Assembly (NCBI RefSeq): GCF_003991135.1
Contig: NZ_CP016379.1
Span: 2,604,001 to 2,668,000 of the forward strand
DNA: 64,000 nt
Direction of reading: 5' to 3'
DNA from: Anoxybacter fermentans
GTDB lineage: Bacteria > Bacillota > Halanaerobiia > DY22613
Both the position numbers and the translations under genes were made by a program. The notes under the pieces are model-generated. The model was not told where the DNA came from, did no database searches, and saw nothing but the letters and a program-made list of their open reading frames with translations. Positions 59,819 to 64,000 of the stretch are shown here, one piece after another. Numbering within the stretch: the stretch's first letter is position 1; every line of letters starts with the position of its first letter.

Positions 59819-59940
59819 AATCAAAATTGATTCAAAAATGTATCGTGATTTATTTTTTCCGCCCATTGAAGCAATAGAGAATGAGAAAAGTCCTTGTCAA
59901 TACTATAGATTCATTTTTGAATCGAATTGATTCATTTTTG
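59819..59940. promoter_or_regulatory. Cluster of inverted repeats, likely enhancer site for a sigma-54 activator
   Basis: AATCAAAATTGATT (59819-59832) and GATTCATTTTTGAATC (59908-59923) are perfect inverted repeats, followed by a third half-site TTGATTCATTTTTG (59927-59940). They lie 120-255 bp upstream of the -24/-12 promoter, where enhancer-binding proteins usually bind. The activator gene is not in the window. Confidence 0.55.
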
Positions 59941-60006
59941 TAAGAAATTTAGTGCAAACCAGGAGCAAATTTATACTTTTTATAAGGTTCTCTTTGTTAT
60001 AGAAAT

Positions 60007-60129
60007 AAAAAAAACACCTACCCTCTTATGTAACTGGTAGGCATTAAACTCTATTCATTTAGCAATGGTTCTGTTCTTGCTTTTGGCATGTTCATCCCTT
60101 TAATACAAGCATCTTTAGCAGTATAAACC
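60007..60129 (-). other. C-terminal ORF stub with terminator
   Basis: A 24-codon minus-strand frame, 60129-60055, ends VYTAKDACIKGMNMPKARTE... then TAG. It is followed by a hairpin GCCTACC / GGTAGGT (60018-60044) with a run of eight T. The stub is cut off upstream by the palindromic repeat and looks like the tail of a lost gene; I do not recognise it. Confidence 0.4.
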
Positions 60130-60138
60130 CCTTAATTT

Positions 60139-60362
60139 AAATTAAACTGCAAAAAGCTAATTTTTCGCTTCTTGAGAAATTTTTCAAATCATCTAAAGCT
60201 CGATTTCCGCCGAAATAAGGCTTCCTGACTCAAAGGGCCCTCCTGGCCCTTGATTAGCTCATCACCTCCTGTGATGAGGCTTTATTTCATCGGAAATCTC
60301 ACTAAGATGATTTGGCGAAAAATTTCTATGTCGCTCAAAATTAGCTTTTTGCAGTTTAACCA
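60139..60362 (-). repeat. Nested palindromic repeat, full-length copy (224 bp)
   Basis: Opposite orientation to 23328. Termini AATTAAACTGCAAAAAGC and GCTTTTTGCAGTTTAACCA, with both inner hairpins intact (GGGCCCTCCTGGCCC; CATCACCTCCTGTGATG). It separates an ORF stub from the IS110-type remnant. Confidence 0.88.
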
Positions 60363-60395
60363 TTATATTACTTAAACACTATTTCTCCAAATTCA

Positions 60396-60656
60396 TTAGG
60401 GGACTACATAGTAATGACCTGTTGGTTCAAACCCACAAATTACTTCTTGTTTATCATACTCAACCATAAGGGTACGAATCCACTGAATTAAGCGATTAAA
60501 GCCCTTTCTGGTATTGTCAAACATTAACGGCTTATTAAATTGAATACCACGAAAATCTTGTGCTCTTGCCACATGTTTGTATTTGGCAATGTCCACACTG
60601 ATAATTAAAGTATTTTCTGTTACTTGATTAATTTTGTAATTTTGGGTATCATTTAT
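60396..60656 (-). pseudogene. IS110-family transposase, N-terminal remnant
   Basis: 87 codons beginning at an ATA (60656-60654) that was probably an ATG: INDTQNYKINQVTENT, then IISVDIAKYKHVARAQDFRG, a DEDD-type N-terminus, up to ICGFEPTGHYYVVP and a TAA. The remaining 250-300 residues of an IS110 transposase are missing. The nearby GGAGG suggests the original start. Confidence 0.75.
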
Positions 60657-60869
60657 ATTGAGTACCTCCTTTGATATTTAAGGGTCGTCTGTAAGCCGAC
60701 ACCTCGTATTATATCAGGAAGTACTTTTTTTTTACAAACCTTATTTTATTTCATTACAGAAATGCCCCTTATAAATTTAGCAAAACACTTGTTCTGCTCA
60801 CTTCATAATTTGAATATAAACTATATAGTGTGTATTTGTCAAGAAATTTTTTAGACTTTTTTACTAAAA
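60657..60869. other. Spacer between IS110 remnant and HTH remnant
   Basis: No gene seen. It holds GGAGGTACTCAATATAAATG of the former IS110 gene and TAAACTATATAGTGTG near 60820, half of a repeat discussed with the following promoter. Confidence 0.4.
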
Positions 60870-60899
60870 TTGACCTGATAGTAAACTATATTGTATAAT
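60870..60899 (+). promoter_or_regulatory. Sigma-A promoter of the HTH remnant and pycTM
   Basis: TTGACC (60870-60875), an 18-base spacer and TATAAT (60894-60899). TAAACTATAT occurs within the spacer and again about 60 bases upstream (TAAACTATATAGTG), as direct repeats that could be operators. Confidence 0.65.
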
Positions 60900-60921
60900 A
60901 TTAAAGGAAGGAGGTCATATA

Positions 60922-61128
60922 ATGTCAATCAAAAATGCTATTCGAGCACCTAATTGTTAAATCTGGTTAGACTATTACTGATCTTGTAAAAGCACTAAAT
61001 AAAAAACGAACGTAATCATTCTGTCCAAAACTTACACAATAAACTATCTCAGAAAACTTCAAAATATAAAAAAACATCAGAAATAGCAGAAATCCTTGGC
61101 TATAAAATTGAATGGATTCCCAAAAAAT
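60922..61128 (+). pseudogene. Small HTH protein, frameshifted
   Basis: Three frames together read MSIKNAIRAP.., LIVKSGxTITDLVKALNKKR, and NHSVQNLHNKLSQKTSKYKK..EIAEILGYKIEWIPKK, about 68 residues. It resembles small phage-repressor-like HTH proteins. At least two frameshifts and an internal stop inactivate it. GGAAGGAGG precedes the ATG. Confidence 0.6.
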
Positions 61129-61168
61129 AATTATTCTACCAAAAATTACTATAAAGGAGGTTTTTGAA

Positions 61169-61738
61169 ATGAATAAAGATGATTCATATAGAAATCTAGA
61201 TAGAGTAAATAATTGGATTTCAAATTGTGATACTAAAACATCTTTTATATTAGCATTTATAGGTGTTTTTGCTGGAATTTTATTTACAAGCAATTTAATT
61301 AGTAATATTTTCACCAAAATATTAAAAGCGTTATCCGAATTAAAGTTAGAATATATACAGGGAACTCTTTCTATATTTTCTTTTTTATCTCTAATCTTCT
61401 TTATCTTCTTTCTATCTAAGGGAACTATAAAATTACTAAATGCTTTAACTGCAAATATTAATATATTTGAAGATGAAGATTTTGTTACAAATTCTAATTT
61501 ATTTTTTGGAAGCATTTCAACTAAAAATTTTCAAGATTTTAGACAAGAAATCAATCAACTATCGGAAGAAGATTTACTTAAAGACATAGATTCCCAAACT
61601 TATATAAATTCTATAATATGTACTATAAAATTCAAAAATTATAACGCAGGAATTAAAAATATTAAATATTCATTATTATTTTTTCTGATTTTAATTATTT
61701 TGGAATTTTTGAACAAAACTATAACGATATTTATATAA
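61169..61738 (+). CDS. pycTM: Pycsar effector, PycTM family
   Basis: 189 residues from the ATG at 61169 (AAGGAGG eight bases upstream). Transmembrane segments lie at about 24-41, 65-84 and 166-186. The N-terminal VNNWISNCDTKTSFILAFIGV and the cytosolic FFGSISTKNFQDFRQEINQL with SEEDLLKDIDSQTYINSI match the membrane effectors of pyrimidine-cyclase (Pycsar) anti-phage systems, which are activated by cCMP or cUMP and disrupt the membrane. Its partner cyclase lies 69 bases away on the opposite strand. Confidence 0.75.
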   Translation: MNKDDSYRNLDRVNNWISNCDTKTSFILAFIGVFAGILFTSNLISNIFTKILKALSELKLEYIQGTLSIFSFLSLIFFIFFLSKGTIKLLNALTANINIFEDEDFVTNSNLFFGSISTKNFQDFRQEINQLSEEDLLKDIDSQTYINSIICTIKFKNYNAGIKNIKYSLLFFLILIILEFLNKTITIFI

Positions 61739-61806
61739 TAGGTTAAACTAAAATCAACCGAACTTACTAGAATATAATATAAATTTTACTTTTGATAATC
61801 AAAAAA

Positions 61807-62529
61807 TTATGTGCAATTTTCTTCATACCACTCTTGCATTTTTATATTAATCACGTTACCTTCATAATATTTACCAAAATAATTATAAGTAAAAAAATCT
61901 TGATCTTTTTCAGGAAGATTAATATAAACATTCTCATCTATTAATATAGGAGCTGTCGAATCTTTATTAGCAAGATTACATAAATTAGATGCCCTATTAA
62001 CAACATCCCCCATCCAAACAACTTCATTAATTCCACTACCTGAATAACCAGCTTTGATCATCAGTGCTCTACCATAAGCCAGACCAATTCCCACTTTTAT
62101 CTCTACAATATCAGATTTTCTATATTTATAGTTTAAAATTTTTATTAAAGAATTGATTTCTGCTGCTGCAAAGTACATATTTTCAATTTGATACTTATAT
62201 TGTGCTTCAAATATACCAGATACACAATCACCAACAATATTAATTTCTTTACAATCATAATAACTATTTAGTATTGCAACTGTTTCTGATATATAACTTC
62301 GATATAGCTTGGCAAGTTTAGGTCTCCGATGTTCACCAGTTAATTCAGAAGATTGTCTAATATCTACAAAAATTGCACCAACCTTCACATAAAATCCATT
62401 AGTATATGTCAATTTACTTCTGTCTGGAATATAATCTAATTCCTCAAAACTATTATTACTTTCAGCTAAAATTTCATCTATTCTCTCCGCACTCTTATTT
62501 ATATCATAGCTTTTATGATTTGTTTGCAT
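61807..62529 (-). CDS. pycC: Class III nucleotidyl cyclase, probable Pycsar pyrimidine cyclase
   Basis: 240 residues, a single class III cyclase domain with no membrane or sensor part. The two metal-binding aspartates are D56 (GAIFVDIRQSSEL) and D101 (INIVGDCVSGIF); WMGDVVNRASNLCN (173-185) carries the transition-state Asn/Arg region. Pycsar cyclases synthesise cCMP or cUMP on phage infection; which base this enzyme uses cannot be read here. The AAAAAGGGGGAG ribosome site precedes the start. It is convergent with the effector gene. Confidence 0.78.
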   Translation of the reverse strand: MQTNHKSYDINKSAERIDEILAESNNSFEELDYIPDRSKLTYTNGFYVKVGAIFVDIRQSSELTGEHRRPKLAKLYRSYISETVAILNSYYDCKEINIVGDCVSGIFEAQYKYQIENMYFAAAEINSLIKILNYKYRKSDIVEIKVGIGLAYGRALMIKAGYSGSGINEVVWMGDVVNRASNLCNLANKDSTAPILIDENVYINLPEKDQDFFTYNYFGKYYEGNVINIKMQEWYEENCT

Positions 62530-62554
62530 ATTCTCTCCCCCTTTTTAATTTAGA

Positions 62555-62657
62555 TATTGTCAATTTTTTTGCATTTTTAACCATAACTCCTTGATATAGC
62601 TAATTTTTTATTTAAAACTTACTACCCCCCTTTTTTAAGATATATTATAAATATAAT
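62555..62657. mobile_element. Solo IS end
   Basis: The stretch TAATTTTTTATTTAAAACTT followed by a C-rich run and AAGATATATT repeats, with small changes, the end of the IS remnant at 33014-33120. No ORF is attached. Confidence 0.5.
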
Positions 62658-62793
62658 TGATTAAAGTGCAAAAAGCTAATTTTGAACAACATAGAAATTT
62701 TTCGTTAAACCATTTTAGTGAGATTTCAGTCGAACTTTAGATAGTTCGAAAAATTTTTTTGAAGCAAAAAATTAGCTTTTTGCAGTAAAATCA
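62658..62793 (+). repeat. Nested palindromic repeat, core-deleted (136 bp)
   Basis: Termini TGATTAAAGTGCAAAAAGC and GCTTTTTGCAGTAAAATCA. The arm jumps from GAGATTTCAGTCGA to ACTTTAGATAGTTCG, so both inner hairpins are missing. Confidence 0.85.
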
Positions 62794-62880
62794 TTATATC
62801 ACTTAAACACTATTTCTCTAAATTCATTAGGGGGCTATATAGAACCCACTCCACCCAATCTCTTTCTTAAATATAGTTAG

Positions 62881-62967
62881 GATAACAAATGTGCAGCTAT
62901 ACTACAAAGTAGAAAAGCATGTCCCGAAAGCCAAAAATGTAGCCAACAAAATATCGCCCTTGTTATC
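62881..62967. repeat. Imperfect palindrome behind the HNH-like gene
   Basis: Outer arms GATAACAA (62881-62888) and TTGTTATC (62960-62967) with inner partial pairing CTACA (62902-62906) with TGTAG (62938-62942). The layout recalls integron attC recombination sites. A GATAAC also occurs upstream of the gene near 63940. Confidence 0.35.
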
Positions 62968-63005
62968 TGTCGTACTTCTACAGCTAACTTTCAATAAGCC
63001 AAATA

Positions 63006-63887
63006 TTACCGGCTACTTTTTTTTAGATTTTCATCTGCCATAAAGAATTTATAGAACCTACTATTTTCAAATTTATTAATATTCTCTTTTATCTTGTCGA
63101 TTATCTTTTGTTTCTGTTGGTCTGATATTTGGGGCCAATTTTTTTGTTCTTTACAATATTCTAGAACATCATTAATCAAAGGACTACGTACATTTCGTGG
63201 AATTTTAATAATGCCACCAGACGGATCAACAATGGTATTGTTCCATACTTCGCCTTGAGCTTTTTTAATAATTGTAACCAAAAGTATTCCAGCTAAATTG
63301 GAATATACATAAAATGAATTAAAACCTGTATTTATCAAAATATATCCATAAGCACTGGTTCGAAAGAAGACATTTGGATTTTGTTTTGCTATTTCCGGAC
63401 TAGCAATGCTAATTTCAGGAAATAAGAACAGATGGTTTTCAATCGGAAGAACATTTTGGATATTTCCTAAAAGAAAATTACGCATACTTTCTTCTGCATC
63501 TGACAAAATCTTTAATGATGTTTCATTCAAACTTTGAGATTTACGAAATTCAGCTAAATCAAGATATAAAATGCGCCAATTTACCGAAACAATAAATGGA
63601 TATAGCCATTCACCATATTGGAAATCTTGATTCCCTAATGTATCATTTTGATAAGGGTAAAAAATATTTAATGCAAAAGCACGTTCAACTTTTGAAAAAG
63701 TTTCTTCACAATCTTTGCACAAAAGATCTAACTTGCGTCCGTCTTGTTATCTTGCATTCGGATTAATTTTGGGTAGACGTAAAAATCCCGTAGGCGAACC
63801 TTTCTTTATTGAATCAAAAACGAACTTAGGAATTACATGGCTTTTTAATAATCTTGCTTCTTTCCCACATAACGCACATTTAGCCAT
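63006..63887 (-). pseudogene. HNH-like / zinc-finger protein with in-frame stop
   Basis: The start ATG at 63887 has GAAGAGGT seven bases upstream. It reads MAKCALCGKEARLLKSHVIP (CxxC and an SHxIP motif as in HNH-like proteins) until a TAA at 63749-63747, then continues in the same frame QDGRKLDLLCKDCEETFSKV to a normal stop at 63006. Without the TAA it would be 293 residues. The second CxxC (LLCKDC) lies after the stop, so the zinc site is split. Confidence 0.7.
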
Positions 63888-64000
63888 TATTTTTACCTCT
63901 TCATTTAATTTTTAATTTGAAATATTTCTTAGCATAGCAGATAACGTTCCGAGTATTTCCGACACACCCGCCCCCGCCTATATAGCCCCCTAATGAATTT

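Larger units (their letters stand above)
62820..64000. mobile_element. 1.2-kb unit bounded by 23-bp perfect inverted repeats
   Basis: AAATTCATTAGGGGGCTATATAG at 62820-62842 has its exact reverse complement at 63978-64000, the last bases of the window. The unit contains one decayed HNH-like gene and an imperfect palindromic region. The left end continues outward into a palindromic repeat, as does a related sequence at 60363-60405 next to the IS110 remnant. No transposase is inside. Confidence 0.6.

Noticed and set aside
61112-61168. Extended start for the PycTM protein
   Set aside because: The upstream ATG lies in the tail of the broken HTH gene; AAGGAGG is placed for the ATG at 61169.

Overview
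The window is AT-rich bacterial chromosome with strong AGGAGG-type ribosome binding sites and dense minus-strand operons. The gene set (prfA-DUF1385-tdk-rpmE-rho, a complete his operon with a PHP-type phosphatase, class II aldolase, pyrG, and a lysine-to-butyrate fermentation operon) points to an anaerobic, amino-acid-fermenting, low-GC Firmicute. I would guess Clostridia/Halanaerobiia, possibly close to Anoxybacter; that is inference from gene content, not a database match.

Layout. 0-7.4 kb: translation/termination housekeeping (prfA fragment, DUF1385 membrane protein, tdk, a chemoreceptor, rpmE, LysM-M23 endopeptidase, rho). 7.6-9.0 kb: intact ISL3-type IS with an 8-bp target duplication. 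9.4-14.5 kb: a small regulator convergent with a four-gene operon that looks like a stand-alone type III CRISPR-like effector: HD-Cas10-like protein without GGDD, two RAMP proteins and a helical protein, with no array, cas1/2 or cas6. 14.6-23.3 kb: hisZGDCBHAF-IE on the minus strand, with hisJ-type histidinol phosphatase divergent. 23.7-24.1 kb: a HesB-like gene read through an in-frame TGA, a candidate selenoprotein. 24.2-27.7 kb: MBL hydrolase, fba and two hypotheticals. 28.1-31.5 kb: a chemoreceptor gene split by the second copy of the 1,395-bp IS. 31.8-39.2 kb: a decaying region with a HEELH peptidase, two broken radical-SAM genes, an MFS exporter, and remnants of two IS families. 39.2-42 kb: pyrG, a 54-aa XapX protein, DUF1934 and a flavodoxin. 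42.3-45.6 kb: a protein of unknown function, an HD hydrolase and a diguanylate cyclase. 46-59.7 kb: the lysine fermentation operon (kdd, kamB/C, kamD/E, an amidohydrolase, kal, kce, CoA-transferase, thiolase, hbd, crt) behind a near-perfect sigma-54 promoter. 60-64 kb: IS110 debris, a broken HTH gene, a two-gene Pycsar-type anti-phage module, and a broken HNH-like gene inside a 1.2-kb unit bounded by 23-bp perfect inverted repeats.

Threaded through the intergenic spaces are at least ten copies of one nested palindromic repeat family (63-225 bp, termini TGATTATACTGCAAAAAGC). Full copies are predicted to fold into an outer stem with two inner hairpins; shorter copies are internal-deletion derivatives.

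The genes work together as three main units: a histidine biosynthesis unit that is complete within the window, including the phosphatase; a catabolic operon taking 3,5-diaminohexanoate to C4-CoA intermediates (no kamA or butyryl-CoA dehydrogenase here); and defence-like modules at 10-14 kb and 61-62.5 kb. All calls rest on reading the sequence; no search was run.
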